DNA from: Runella defluvii
GTDB lineage: Bacteria > Bacteroidota > Bacteroidia > Cytophagales > Spirosomataceae
Assembly: GCF_014195535.1 (NCBI RefSeq)
Contig: NZ_JACIBY010000003.1
Location: 1-64,000, forward strand
Direction: 5' to 3'
DNA: 64,000 nucleotides
Position numbers and translations under genes: made by a program. The notes below the pieces were generated by a model. That model ran no database searches. It had not been told where the DNA came from and worked only from the letters and a program-made list of their open reading frames with translations. This document shows positions 17,209 to 26,853 of this stretch, piece by piece; the stretch's first letter is position 1; each line of letters opens with the position of its first letter.

Positions 17209-18459
17209 ATGAAAACCACCACACCACTCGCTATCATTGTTGTAGCTCTCGGTTTATTAAGTGCTTGTACGGAAAAACAAAACGATGACGGAACCACGGC
17301 GAACGTGCCTGAGCCCGAACTTCCCGTCGCTTCGCAACCCGTTGAAACCAATCCTGCCAATACGAGCTATCAACCCGCTTTTTCGGGACAAACTCGGGCT
17401 GGAGGAGTGAAAACCACCACGCCATATAAAGTTACCCTTTTCACGTCTGCGCTTAGTGCGCCTTGGGGCATTACTCCGCTGCCCGATGGTCGATTGTTGG
17501 TCACCGAAAAATCGGGAATGATGCGAATCGTTACGACTTCGGGAACGGTCAGCGCGCCTATCACGGGTATCCCAGCCGTCAACGCAGGCGGGCAAGGGGG
17601 CTTGCTTGGGGTATGCGTTTCGCCGTCGTTTGCCACCGACCGAATGGTTTATTGGGTATTCTCGGAAAATGTAACGGGGGGAACTGTCACCGCTGTGGCA
17701 AAAGGAAAATTAGCAGCGGGCGAGACGGCCATCGAAAATGCAACCATCATTTACCGAGCAAATCCTGCGGCAAACAGTACCTTGCATTATGGTGGCCGCA
17801 TTTTGTTTGATAAAACGGGACATTTACTGGTCAGTACGGGCGAACGCTCTAACTTAGCTACCCGTCCGCTGTCGCAATCGGTTTCGGGGGCGTTGGGGAA
17901 AATCGTTCGCATCACAACCGATGGTGCAGCTGCCTCGGGCAATCCAACATTTAACGGAACAGGGGCTTTGCCTGAACTATTTAGCATTGGTCACCGAAAT
18001 CCGCAAGGCATTGCGCTGCATCCAACGACGGGAGAGTTGTGGCAAAGCGAACATGGACCACGGGGCGGGGATGAAATTAATCGGGTGCTGCCAGGTGCAA
18101 ATTACGGTTGGCCTACCATTACGTACGGTATCGAATACGGTGGACAAACCATTGGTTCGGGCATTCAACAACAAAATGGAATGGAACAGCCCGTTTATTA
18201 TTGGGATCCTGTTATCTCTCCCAGCGGCATGACTTTCTACCAAGGCAATCGCATTCCCGAATGGCAAAACAACCTTTTTGTAGGTGCGTTGAGTGGTCAA
18301 CACATTGCCAGACTGGTCATTGCCAACAATAAAGTCACGGGTGAAGAGCGTCTTCTTACTTCTGAAGGACAACGGTTTCGGGACCTTACCCAAGGAACGG
18401 ATGGTGCGCTTTATGCGATTACCGACGGGGGAAGAATGTATAAAATTGACAAAGAATGA
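17209..18459 (+). CDS. PQQ-dependent sugar dehydrogenase (aldose dehydrogenase-like lipoprotein), paralogue 1
   Basis: 416-residue exported enzyme of the soluble glucose/aldose dehydrogenase (GSDH) six-bladed propeller family, which oxidises sugars with PQQ. The lipobox LLSAC puts it on a lipid anchor. Motifs in order: PWGITPLPDGRLLVTEK, GGQGGLLGVCVSPSF, LHYGGRILFDKTGHLLVSTG, GHRNPQGIA, SEHGPRGGDEINRV, NYGWPTITYGIEY. The ATG at 17209 starts the signal peptide; the frame opens 33 bases earlier. A close paralogue lies at 33308-34498. PQQ synthesis genes are not in view. Confidence 0.87.
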   Translation: MKTTTPLAIIVVALGLLSACTEKQNDDGTTANVPEPELPVASQPVETNPANTSYQPAFSGQTRAGGVKTTTPYKVTLFTSALSAPWGITPLPDGRLLVTEKSGMMRIVTTSGTVSAPITGIPAVNAGGQGGLLGVCVSPSFATDRMVYWVFSENVTGGTVTAVAKGKLAAGETAIENATIIYRANPAANSTLHYGGRILFDKTGHLLVSTGERSNLATRPLSQSVSGALGKIVRITTDGAAASGNPTFNGTGALPELFSIGHRNPQGIALHPTTGELWQSEHGPRGGDEINRVLPGANYGWPTITYGIEYGGQTIGSGIQQQNGMEQPVYYWDPVISPSGMTFYQGNRIPEWQNNLFVGALSGQHIARLVIANNKVTGEERLLTSEGQRFRDLTQGTDGALYAITDGGRMYKIDKE

Positions 18460-18507
18460 TGGAATATAACCGTTGTTTACTTAAAATTCAGTCTAAAACT
18501 CCCCCTC

Positions 18508-19266
18508 TTACAACACCTTCAATTTGCTATTTTGGTACGCCGCCATCATAGCCGCATCGGCGGGAAGTTCGGTGATGAGGAAGTCAATTTCGTCCAAATC
18601 GGCGATTTTCATCTTCATTACCGAGTTTAATTTTTCTGAAATTGCCAAAATCGCCACCTTGTCAGAGGCTTTCATCATGGCTTTCTTCACCTGTACGGTT
18701 TCCCAGTCAGAATCCGTTAAACCCGTTTGTACATCAATGGCGTTGGTACCAATAATACATAGGTCGGCTTTCATCTCCGAAAGTCGGTGATGTACTTCAC
18801 CTCCCACCGACATCTGGCTGTAGCGCGACAATTGACCCCCAATCAGGATAATTTCAAGGTTAGGTTTGTCCAGCAACTCCACAGCAGTGAGCGGGTTAAC
18901 CGTCATGAACGTTGCCGAAAAATCATCGGGAATGAGCTTGACAAATTCGCGAATGGTGGTTCCGCCGCCAATGATGACCAACATTCCTTCCTTCAGTAAA
19001 TTGAGCGTTTTGCGGCCAATAATTTCCTTCTGAGAATGTGCGTAGGTCTCTTTGAGATTGGAGGTATGGTGGTATGCCTTGGACATGGCACCTCCCCGAA
19101 TCTTAATAATTTCTCCCTCTTCCGAAAGCTCATTGATGTCTCTTCTAACAGTATCCTCCGAGACATTGAGTTTATCCACTAACTCATTTAACGAAATACG
19201 CGTATGGACGTTGATTTCTTTCAAAATCAGGTCCTTCCGCTCTTTTTTAAGCAGATTGACAGGCAT
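18508..19266 (-). CDS. DeoR family transcriptional regulator
   Basis: 252-residue regulator with an N-terminal DeoR helix-turn-helix (RISLNELVDKLNVSEDTVRRD, IIKIRGGA) and a C-terminal sugar-phosphate sensor of the ribose-5-phosphate-isomerase-like fold (MLVIIGGGTTIREF, IILIGGQLS, ADLCIIGTNAID). DeoR proteins usually repress sugar genes. It is divergent from the SusC/SusD pair at 19524, its likely target. The frame extends 48 bases upstream, but the ATG at 19266 opens the normal DeoR N-terminus. Confidence 0.88.
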   Translation of the reverse strand: MPVNLLKKERKDLILKEINVHTRISLNELVDKLNVSEDTVRRDINELSEEGEIIKIRGGAMSKAYHHTSNLKETYAHSQKEIIGRKTLNLLKEGMLVIIGGGTTIREFVKLIPDDFSATFMTVNPLTAVELLDKPNLEIILIGGQLSRYSQMSVGGEVHHRLSEMKADLCIIGTNAIDVQTGLTDSDWETVQVKKAMMKASDKVAILAISEKLNSVMKMKIADLDEIDFLITELPADAAMMAAYQNSKLKVL

Positions 19267-19301
19267 TTTATTGCAAAAAATTAACAAACGATTGTACGAT
19301 A

Positions 19302-19309
19302 CAAAGATA
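19302..19309 (-). promoter_or_regulatory. TATCTTTG promoter -7 box of the DeoR gene
   Basis: Minus-strand TATCTTTG matches TAnnTTTG, 35 bases upstream of the DeoR start. Confidence 0.45.
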
Positions 19310-19523
19310 GGCAAAATTCTAAATGGCTACTAAAGCTTTAACTAGAATATTGCAAAAACAGCAAAAATAGTAAGTAAAAATACGCACTATGCGGGATTTG
19401 GTAAAATTTAATTGCAAATTTTGCGGTAAATAAATAATAATCTTTTAACATTGTGCAAATATTGCGAATATTTAACGCTATTACTACTAACACCTTGTTC
19501 TTATCAAACTGTTTTAACTCTAT

Positions 19524-22500
19524 ATGAAAAAAAATCGACTTATGAAGCAAAATCAACGCTATCTGTGGCTTTCGCTGGCAGGGTGCTTGACTTTTAGCCC
19601 TTTTGTCCCTTCCGAAGCGCATGGGACTGGAAGGGAGAATTTGCAAAATGCTGCAAAATTTGCGGCTATTGGTGAGCTAAAGGGCACTGTAGTGTCCGCA
19701 AAAGACGCAACGCCCGTGGTGGGTGCTTCGGTAATTGTGAAAGGAAATCAGCGAATTGGTACAAGTACCGATGCAGAGGGTAACTTTAAATTAACCCTTC
19801 CCGAAGCACTAAATACCACAAACGTAACTATTGTGGTGAGTTTTATTGGTTATGAACCCTACGAACTAACCCTTAGCCCCTCGCAAACGTCTGTTACAGT
19901 GCAACTTAAAGAAAGTGCGCAAGAGCTCGCCGAAGTAGTTGTCACTGCCCTTGGTATTAAAAAGGATAAAAAAGCGGTGTCGTATTCGGTCACCGAGATT
20001 GCGGGGACGGGTTTTACGCAAGCCCGAGAAAACAACGTTGCCAATGCCCTGACGGGTAAAATTGCGGGGGTCAATGCCACAGGTTTATCGACGGGGCCAG
20101 GCGGATCTAGTCGTGTCGTAATTCGTGGAAATGGTTCATTGACAGGCAATAGCCAGCCTCTGTACGTAATCAACGGGATGCCGATTGACAACAGCGTACC
20201 AGGTGGAAGCTCGTTGGTCAATGGTTTAGGGACAAAAGCAGGTACCGACCGTGGGGATGGGATTGCCGCCATCAATCCCGACGATATTGAGTCGATGACG
20301 GTGCTCAAAGGCGGCGCTGCGGCAGCACTGTATGGTTCTCGGGGAGCCAATGGGGTTATCTTGATTACCACCAAAAAAGGGAAATCTCAAAAGGGAGTTG
20401 GGGTAGAATACAACGGTACTTTTACGATGGAAAACGTATCGGTATTCCCTGATTTTCAGTACGAATACGGCCAAGGCGACGGTGGCGTAAAACCTACCAC
20501 ACTCGCTCAGGCACAGGCTACGGGTCGTCGTTCGTTTGGGTCAAAAATTGATGGGTCAACGGATTATGTAGCCGCCGACGGAAAAACGCACCCTTATGTT
20601 GCCCAAAAGAATAATTTAAAAAATTTCTACCAAACGGGCATTAATCTTACCAACTCAATTGCGCTGTCGGGTGGAAACGATGCCGTAGTGTATCGTTTAT
20701 CTGTGTCTGATTTGGATGCTAAAAGTGTGTTGCCGTCCAATACGTATAACCGTAAATCGGCCAACTTGAGCATCTCTGCCAATTTGAGTAGCCGACTCCG
20801 CGCAGAGGCCGTGATGCAATATAACCGCGAACAGGGCCATAACCGCCCGATTGCGGGGGATGCTCTCGGAAACCCCAACTGGATGGCTTATGAAGTGGCC
20901 AATACGGTGGACGTTCGCTGGCTGAATCCAGGTCATGATGCCAACGGAAACGAAATTTTCTGGAATGACGCAGGAATTGTGACCAACGGGTATTTCTTTA
21001 TCAATAAGTTCAAACAGACCGATACCAAAGATCGCTTTATTGGGCAAGCGTCGGTGTCGTACGATCTCTTAAAAAACCTCACGCTGAAGGCAACGACTAC
21101 GCGCGATTTTTACAATTATAATTTCACGAGTATCATGCCAACGGGCGGACAGTACATTCCGCAAGGGCAGTACGACGGCATCAAGTCGGATGTATCCGAG
21201 ACCAACAGCATGGTTACGGCATCGTATAATACCCGTTTTGGGGAGTCGATTGGTTTGTCGGCGTTGGCAGGAGCCAATACGCGCCAATTTGAAAACAATC
21301 AGTTTGATTTCTTTGGCCAAGGTTATACCATTCCGTATTTCTACAGTTATTCAAACTTAGCAACGTCCATTGCTACACCTGTTGCCAGTAAAATAAAGAC
21401 CAATTCGGTGTTTGGGTCGGTGGATTTGGATTTGAAAAATAGCTGGTTTGTGACATTGTCGGGTCGTCAAGACTGGTTTTCGACTTTGAGTCCAAAAAAT
21501 AACCGTATTTTTTACCCAAGTGTTGGGACAAGTTTGATGCTCTCGGATATTGTTAAAATGCCAGATGCCGTGGATTTCTTAAAATTGCGGGCTTCGTGGG
21601 CGCAAGTAGGTGGTGGAGGTCCTGATCCTTACGCTATCAACCTTGCCTATAGTAGCGTGCCAAGTGCTAGTTCGGTGCCATTGCAAAACGTAAGCTCCAA
21701 TTCTATCACCAATGCCGAGCTTAAACCCTTTACTTCTACCACGACTGAGTTTGGTTTTACAACGCGTTTGTTTGGCGGACGAATCAACATCGACGCGGCT
21801 GTTTACAACAAAAAATCAACCAACGACATCGTAAGTGTGCCTATTTCGGGGGCTTCGGGTTATACGAGTGCGATTTTGAACTCAGGAGAGTTGAGCAACA
21901 AAGGGATTGAGTTGTTGATTGAAGGAACTCCGATCAAATCAGCCAACTTTTCGTGGAATACAAGCTTCAATTTTGCCTATAACAAAAGTGAAGTCTTAAA
22001 ATTGGCCGACGGGATTTCGACCTTCTCCATTGGAAACTCAGCAAACGGTAATGCGTTTATCAACAACCAAGTAGGAATGCCTTTTGGCGGAATTTATGGA
22101 TACCGCATGAAGAAGGATGCGGCAGGGAATATCATTTACGATATCAACTCAAACCTTCCGTTGCAAACCGACAACAACCAGTACTTAGGAAATGGCGTAC
22201 ATCCTTATACGATGGGCTTGACCAATACCTTTAAGTATAAAAACTTTACGTTCGATGCCTTAGTGGACGGAAAATTTGGCGGTAGTATTTTCTCCGTGAT
22301 GGAGGTGTATGCTACGCGTTTGGGTTTGATGAAATCTACCTTGCCAGGACGAGAAAATGGATTGGCTTTGAAAGGGGTAACGGCCAAAGGCGATGCGTAT
22401 GCCTACACCGTTCCTGTGGCTAACTTACGCAGTGCTTACTACAACAACTTGAACCGTTATACGGAGCTATTTGTCCACGACGCAAGTTTTGTTAAGCTAC

Positions 22501-22724
22501 GCCAAATCATCGTTTCGTACAACTTGCCTGCGGGGCTACTGAAAGCAGTTGGCGTAAAATCGGCAAGTGTGTCGTTGGTGGGTCGTAATTTGTTGATTCT
22601 CTTTAAGAAGACTGACAACTTTGACCCAGAACAAGGACTGACCAACGGTTCTGCTCAAGGAATTGAGTCGATTGGCTTGCCGCGTACACGCTCGTACGGG
22701 ATTAACTTGAACCTGAAATTTTAA
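19524..22724 (+). CDS. SusC/RagA-type TonB-linked outer-membrane transporter
   Basis: 1066-residue transporter importing oligomers through the outer membrane with TonB energy. After the signal peptide comes a carboxypeptidase-D regulatory-like domain (GELKGTVVSAKD to about residue 135). The plug follows (NALTGKIAGVNATG, VVIRGNGSLTGNSQPLYVIN, MTVLKGGAAAALYGSRGANG), then a long beta-barrel ending in RSYGINLNLKF. The start could also be the ATG at 19542. SusD follows after 15 bp. The divergent DeoR gene suggests a sugar inducer. No glycosidase is linked, so the ligand is unknown. Confidence 0.93.
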   Translation: MKKNRLMKQNQRYLWLSLAGCLTFSPFVPSEAHGTGRENLQNAAKFAAIGELKGTVVSAKDATPVVGASVIVKGNQRIGTSTDAEGNFKLTLPEALNTTNVTIVVSFIGYEPYELTLSPSQTSVTVQLKESAQELAEVVVTALGIKKDKKAVSYSVTEIAGTGFTQARENNVANALTGKIAGVNATGLSTGPGGSSRVVIRGNGSLTGNSQPLYVINGMPIDNSVPGGSSLVNGLGTKAGTDRGDGIAAINPDDIESMTVLKGGAAAALYGSRGANGVILITTKKGKSQKGVGVEYNGTFTMENVSVFPDFQYEYGQGDGGVKPTTLAQAQATGRRSFGSKIDGSTDYVAADGKTHPYVAQKNNLKNFYQTGINLTNSIALSGGNDAVVYRLSVSDLDAKSVLPSNTYNRKSANLSISANLSSRLRAEAVMQYNREQGHNRPIAGDALGNPNWMAYEVANTVDVRWLNPGHDANGNEIFWNDAGIVTNGYFFINKFKQTDTKDRFIGQASVSYDLLKNLTLKATTTRDFYNYNFTSIMPTGGQYIPQGQYDGIKSDVSETNSMVTASYNTRFGESIGLSALAGANTRQFENNQFDFFGQGYTIPYFYSYSNLATSIATPVASKIKTNSVFGSVDLDLKNSWFVTLSGRQDWFSTLSPKNNRIFYPSVGTSLMLSDIVKMPDAVDFLKLRASWAQVGGGGPDPYAINLAYSSVPSASSVPLQNVSSNSITNAELKPFTSTTTEFGFTTRLFGGRINIDAAVYNKKSTNDIVSVPISGASGYTSAILNSGELSNKGIELLIEGTPIKSANFSWNTSFNFAYNKSEVLKLADGISTFSIGNSANGNAFINNQVGMPFGGIYGYRMKKDAAGNIIYDINSNLPLQTDNNQYLGNGVHPYTMGLTNTFKYKNFTFDALVDGKFGGSIFSVMEVYATRLGLMKSTLPGRENGLALKGVTAKGDAYAYTVPVANLRSAYYNNLNRYTELFVHDASFVKLRQIIVSYNLPAGLLKAVGVKSASVSLVGRNLLILFKKTDNFDPEQGLTNGSAQGIESIGLPRTRSYGINLNLKF

Positions 22725-22739
22725 CCCAAGTACAAGAAA

Positions 22740-24287
22740 ATGAAACAGTTATTGTCAAGATATAAACTCCCCATTTTCGCATTGAGTAGCATGGTTCTCC
22801 TTGCTTCGTGCGATAAAGATTTTGTCGAAATCAACACTAACCCCAATGCGGTTTCGGTGCCGACGACCCCTTACATTTTTAGCAAAGCTATCTACGACGG
22901 AGCTGCCAACAGCGGAAACAAAGGCAGTTTGTTGTTTGGATTGATGCAATACACCACCAGCTACAACGACGTGGAAGGCTTTGGTTCAAAATACACTGCT
23001 TCGCAAGTTAATGCCACGGGTGGTGTTTTTTCCAATTCTTACCCTACTCAAATCAACCAAATCGGTGAGGTCATCAAGGCAGTAAAAGATGACCCCACCA
23101 AGGTAAATCTTTATGCCGCAGCGCGTATTTGGCGCGTGTTTTGTTACAGCCGCCTGACTGACTTGTACGGCGATATTCCGTACTCGGAAGCAGCACAGGG
23201 CTACAACCTTTCGATATTCCAGCCCAAATACGACGCTCAAAGTGCGATTTATGCCGATATGTTGAAAGAGTTGGAAACGGCAGCCAATTCATTTGATGCT
23301 TCAAACACCACAACCTTCGGTAATTCAGATTTGATTTATCAAGGCAATAGTACGAAATGGAAAAAGTTTGCGTATTCGCTCATGTTACGTTTGGGAATGC
23401 GTTTGTCGAAAGTGGACGCGGCTGCCTCGCAGAGCTGGGTGACAAAAGCCATCGCGGGCGGAGTGATTCGTGACTATGCCGACATTGCGAAAGTGAGTTA
23501 CTTGGCTTCGGGTCAAAATATCAACAAAAACCCAATCGCATGGCAATTGCTGAACGACAACTACCTCCGTGCCGATGGAACAAACAACACCGAAGGCGGA
23601 AAATACCAAGATGTATTTATTAACTCCTTGAAAACCAATAAAGATCCGCGTCTAGGCGTGTTGTCGGTCGTATATGTCAATGGAGCTGCCAGTTCGGATG
23701 AGAGCATTCAAAAAGGACTACCTGCTACCATCAATGGTACCAAGCCTTCCGATTTTATAACGTATTCTGAACCGAAGCAAACGACGGTGTTGAAAGTAGA
23801 TGCGCCTTTGTTGTTGTTTACCGTCGCAGAGTCTAACTTTTTGTTGGCGGAGGCAGCTATCAAAGGTTGGTATAAAACCGAAACGGCTTCTGCCTTATAC
23901 GAGACAGGTATTCGTGCCGCCATGCAGCAGTGGGATTTAATCAGTGGTGTCACCAACGTCATCGACAAAGCCCGCATTGACAGCTATATCACGGCTCATG
24001 CCTTGAAAACATCGGGAACGGTGGCCGAACAAACTGAGCAAATTTATTACCAGTTCTGGGCGGGTATTTTCCCCGATGCTCAGGAGGTTTACAACAACTA
24101 CCGTCGTACGGGCTACCCTGCGTTGGTACCAAACGTATATCCAGGAAATGCCACGGGTGGTAAGATTTTCCGTCGTTTCTTGTACCCAGTTTTAGAACAA
24201 ACATTAAACAGAGCTTCGTACAATGAGGCCGTTCAACGCCAAGGAGCGGACGATTTGTTGACGCGCGTTTGGTGGGATAAACAGTAA
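22740..24287 (+). CDS. SusD/RagB-type outer-membrane lipoprotein
   Basis: 515-residue surface lipoprotein that caps the SusC barrel and binds the ligand. The lipobox VLLASC places the acylated Cys at 24. Helical SusD/TPR-like segments are visible (RVFCYSRLTDLYGDIPYSEA, YADMLKELETAANSFD, KKFAYSLMLRLGMRLS). LLLFTVAESNFLLAEAAIKGW and the C-terminal RFLYPVLEQTLNRASYNEA are typical of the SusD-like-2 group. Its partner is the SusC gene 15 bp upstream. Confidence 0.92.
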   Translation: MKQLLSRYKLPIFALSSMVLLASCDKDFVEINTNPNAVSVPTTPYIFSKAIYDGAANSGNKGSLLFGLMQYTTSYNDVEGFGSKYTASQVNATGGVFSNSYPTQINQIGEVIKAVKDDPTKVNLYAAARIWRVFCYSRLTDLYGDIPYSEAAQGYNLSIFQPKYDAQSAIYADMLKELETAANSFDASNTTTFGNSDLIYQGNSTKWKKFAYSLMLRLGMRLSKVDAAASQSWVTKAIAGGVIRDYADIAKVSYLASGQNINKNPIAWQLLNDNYLRADGTNNTEGGKYQDVFINSLKTNKDPRLGVLSVVYVNGAASSDESIQKGLPATINGTKPSDFITYSEPKQTTVLKVDAPLLLFTVAESNFLLAEAAIKGWYKTETASALYETGIRAAMQQWDLISGVTNVIDKARIDSYITAHALKTSGTVAEQTEQIYYQFWAGIFPDAQEVYNNYRRTGYPALVPNVYPGNATGGKIFRRFLYPVLEQTLNRASYNEAVQRQGADDLLTRVWWDKQ

Positions 24288-24308
24288 TTCAAAAAAGTAA
24301 TCAACAAC

Positions 24309-24791
24309 ATGACAGTGATTGAAACATTGAGCCCCGAAGAGGCGTTTGCAGCCCTCGAATTATCGTTACCACCAGCACCCGCACCGCTGGGCGTCTATAA
24401 GCCTTATTTGATTGATGGAAAGTACTTGTTTCTCTCGGGACACGGGCCAGTACAAGACGATAAAAGCTTGATAATCGGGCGGGTAGGTGAGGAGTTAGAC
24501 ATGGAACAAGCCAAATTAGCCGCCCGTCAAGTGGGGCTCACCATGCTTTCAACCATCAAAACGCACGTGGGTTCATTGAACCGTGTAAAACGGGTAATGA
24601 AAGTATTGGGAATGGTGAACTGCACGTCCGATTTTTTGCGCCATCCGTACGTCATCAATGGATGCAGTGAGTTATTTGCCCAAGTGTGGGGCACCGAACA
24701 CGGCATTGGTGTAAGGAGCGCGGTTGGAATGGGCACGTTACCCGACAACATTCCCGTAGAAATTGAAGCAATGTTTGAATTATACGAATAA
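24309..24791 (+). CDS. RidA/YjgF family protein
   Basis: 160-residue Rid-family protein (PAPAPLGVYKPYLIDGKYLFLSGHGP, then VGLTMLSTIKTHVGSLNRVKRV). RidA members hydrolyse reactive enamine/imine intermediates; this longer form with GVRSAVGMGTLPDNIPVEIEA belongs to the YjgF/YER057c/UK114 set whose substrates vary. It lies 21 bp after susD and ahead of an intrinsic terminator, so it looks like the last gene of the susCD transcript. That is an unusual partner for a transporter and may hint at an amino-sugar or amino-acid derived ligand (inference). Confidence 0.88.
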   Translation: MTVIETLSPEEAFAALELSLPPAPAPLGVYKPYLIDGKYLFLSGHGPVQDDKSLIIGRVGEELDMEQAKLAARQVGLTMLSTIKTHVGSLNRVKRVMKVLGMVNCTSDFLRHPYVINGCSELFAQVWGTEHGIGVRSAVGMGTLPDNIPVEIEAMFELYE

Positions 24792-24829
24792 CCGACAAGC
24801 CAAACGCCTTCACGTAACCCCGATTTATT

Positions 24830-24876
24830 TCCCTTGTAGGAGCTTGTCTCTTGCAAGGGATTTTTTTTAATTTTTT
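24830..24876 (+). terminator. intrinsic terminator after the susC-susD-ridA operon
   Basis: The stem TCCCTTGTAGGAG (24830-24842) pairs with CTCTTGCAAGGGA (24848-24860), 11 of 13 positions, and is followed by eight T and then AATTTTTT. Confidence 0.8.
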
Positions 24877-24941
24877 GATGAGAAAAAAATTACGTACTTT
24901 TTCATACCTAAACTCTATTTTTCGTCAAACGTTCATAACCC

Positions 24942-26264
24942 ATGGAAAAACTCACGCCTTCCAGCGTTGCTGCACCTGTGCCAGAAACCAGCCGTATTTC
25001 CCTCATTGATATGTTACGAGGCTTTGCGTTGTTGGGTATTTTAATGATGAATATTCCAGGCTTTTCGATGGCCGATTATTCTTTTGAGGCATTCAAAAAT
25101 GACCCTGATAGTTTCAATTTTTGGCTTTATCAATTCATTGGAGTGTTCTTTGAAGGCAAGATGCGAGCCATGTTTGGGATGGTTTTTGGAGCGGGTGTCT
25201 TGCTTTTTGTTGCTAACAAAAGCGGTAAAGGTACGTCAGTGCATTGGCTGTATTACCGTCGCATGTTTTGGTTGTTGATTTTTGGCCTAATTCATTCACA
25301 CCTCATATTATGGATTGGCGAGATTTTGTACCTCTACGCCGTTTGTGGAATGATTTTGTATTTGTTTCGCAACGTGCCACCCCGATACTTGGTGTGGGCA
25401 GTGCCCATTGTGGCAGTGGCTAGTTTTGTGGCGGGTACCATTCAGTACCAAGACATTCGTGAAAAACGCATCGCCTACTCCGAAGCCACCAAAGCCAAAA
25501 GTGAGAACAAAACCCTGACCGCTACTCAAACAAAAGCGCTGACCGAATGGCGTGAGATTGAGAAAACGATGATTCCTAATCGCGAAGATGCGAAAGCCAA
25601 CACCAAAAAGATGAAGTCAGATTACAGTACCGTTGCGGGTTATTTGCGGCCCATTGCGCTGGATATTCAGACAAAGTACTTGCCTTTTGAAATTTGGGAT
25701 TCGCTGGCATTAATGCTGTTGGGTTTAGCACTTTTCAAATGGGGTTTTCTGACGGGAGCGTGGTCAAACAAAGAATATTGGACAGTTGCCAAAATTGGCT
25801 ACGGGTTTGGGTTACCCTTGGTGATTTATAGCAATTATTATGCGTTTCATCATTTCTCTACGCTTGAAGCCAATCTTGCTCGTATGGAAGAAGTACCCAT
25901 CAACTGGGTTAATTTAATTTACCCTTTTCAGCGGATTTTGCTGGTGATGGCTCATGCCGCAGCGCTAATTTTGCTCTACAAATCGGGTGTGATACAAGGC
26001 TTGATGAACCGTTTGGTGGCGGTAGGGCGTATGGCATTTACCAATTACATTTCGCATTCGGTGATTTGTACACTTTTCTTTTTTGGATACGGCCTGAATT
26101 ACTACGCTGAATTGGCGTTTTATCAAATTTACATCGTGGTACTTGCTATTTGGGCTTTTCAGTTGATTATCAGTCCAATTTGTCTAAAATACTTTCTTTT
26201 TGGCCCACTCGAATGGCTGTGGCGGAGTCTGACGTATTGGAAGGTCCAGCCGCTGAAGCGGTGA
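24942..26264 (+). CDS. DUF418 family membrane protein
   Basis: 440-residue polytopic inner-membrane protein. ISLIDMLRGFALLGILMMNIPGF is the DUF418 N-terminal signature, and the C-terminal half has NRLVAVGRMAFTNYISHSVICTL and YFLFGPLEWLWRSLTYWK. A cytoplasmic charged loop lies around residues 180-225. DUF418 proteins are related to acyltransferase-like membrane proteins and are of unknown function. It stands alone between a terminator and convergent genes. Confidence 0.87.
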   Translation: MEKLTPSSVAAPVPETSRISLIDMLRGFALLGILMMNIPGFSMADYSFEAFKNDPDSFNFWLYQFIGVFFEGKMRAMFGMVFGAGVLLFVANKSGKGTSVHWLYYRRMFWLLIFGLIHSHLILWIGEILYLYAVCGMILYLFRNVPPRYLVWAVPIVAVASFVAGTIQYQDIREKRIAYSEATKAKSENKTLTATQTKALTEWREIEKTMIPNREDAKANTKKMKSDYSTVAGYLRPIALDIQTKYLPFEIWDSLALMLLGLALFKWGFLTGAWSNKEYWTVAKIGYGFGLPLVIYSNYYAFHHFSTLEANLARMEEVPINWVNLIYPFQRILLVMAHAAALILLYKSGVIQGLMNRLVAVGRMAFTNYISHSVICTLFFFGYGLNYYAELAFYQIYIVVLAIWAFQLIISPICLKYFLFGPLEWLWRSLTYWKVQPLKR

Positions 26265-26267
26265 ATA

Positions 26268-26446
26268 TCAAAAGGTTGAAAGTTGTTCTTCTAATTCTTG
26301 CAAATCATTTTGTATGATATACCAAAGAATCTCATAATCAACCCCAAAATACCCGTGGATCAGTCTATTACGAAAACTAATAACGCCATGCCAAGCAATT
26401 TTAGGAGCATATCGGCTATCAGTAATTTGGGGTTACGCTTAGACAT
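26268..26446 (-). pseudogene. HEPN (DUF86-type) toxin gene with an internal deletion
   Basis: The minus strand keeps both ends of a HEPN protein but in different frames. From the ATG at 26446 it reads MSKRNPKLLIADML, the usual DUF86 start. From 26411 a different frame reads YAPKIAWHGVISFRNRLIHG and continues YFGVDYEILW to a TGA at 26268; it carries the RNxxxxH active-site motif. About 55-60 middle codons of the usual ~115 are missing. The junction lies at ATATGCT, a word that could belong to either side, suggesting deletion between short direct repeats. The result is a frameshifted, non-functional toxin gene that still overlaps the stop of its antitoxin gene. Confidence 0.8.
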
Positions 26447-26729
26447 ACATCAAGTCGGGTTCAATCTCGGCAAAATAAGAAGGTTTTATGCCATTACGAG
26501 AAACCAAATCAACGGGCATTTGGAGATAATTTTCAAGTTCTTTTGCCAAATTAAAAAACTGAAAGCCAATGGGTTTGTTAAACTCAACTAAAATATCAAC
26601 ATCACTTAATGGCGTTGTTTCGTTGCGAGCTACCGACCCAAAAATAGCCAAACGACTAATTGGGTAGCGTTTGAATAGCTCAGGCTTGATAGCGAACAAA
26701 AGCTCTTTTATTTTTTGAGATTCAATCAT
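26439..26729 (-). CDS. MNT-domain nucleotidyltransferase (antitoxin), orphaned
   Basis: 96-residue minimal nucleotidyltransferase. The GS...DxD signature is visible (LAIFGSVARNETTPLSDVDI), followed by LVEFNKPIGFQFFNLAKELE and a C-terminal PVDLVSRNGIKP. MNT proteins neutralise HEPN toxins, in known cases by AMPylating them. Its HEPN partner gene, overlapping at the 3' end, has a large internal deletion, so this antitoxin is intact without a working toxin. The frame extends upstream to 26921, but the ATG at 26729 gives the family start. Confidence 0.82.
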   Translation of the reverse strand: MIESQKIKELLFAIKPELFKRYPISRLAIFGSVARNETTPLSDVDILVEFNKPIGFQFFNLAKELENYLQMPVDLVSRNGIKPSYFAEIEPDLMYV

Positions 26730-26853
26730 ACCCGTTTTAATTTTTTTATTTAATACAAAACTATTCAATTTATCCCAAACCCAAAAACTATACGTTTCTC
26801 TAAGGAGTTCCCTCTCTTTCTTCAATTTTTCAACCAAACTATCAACTTTTAAA

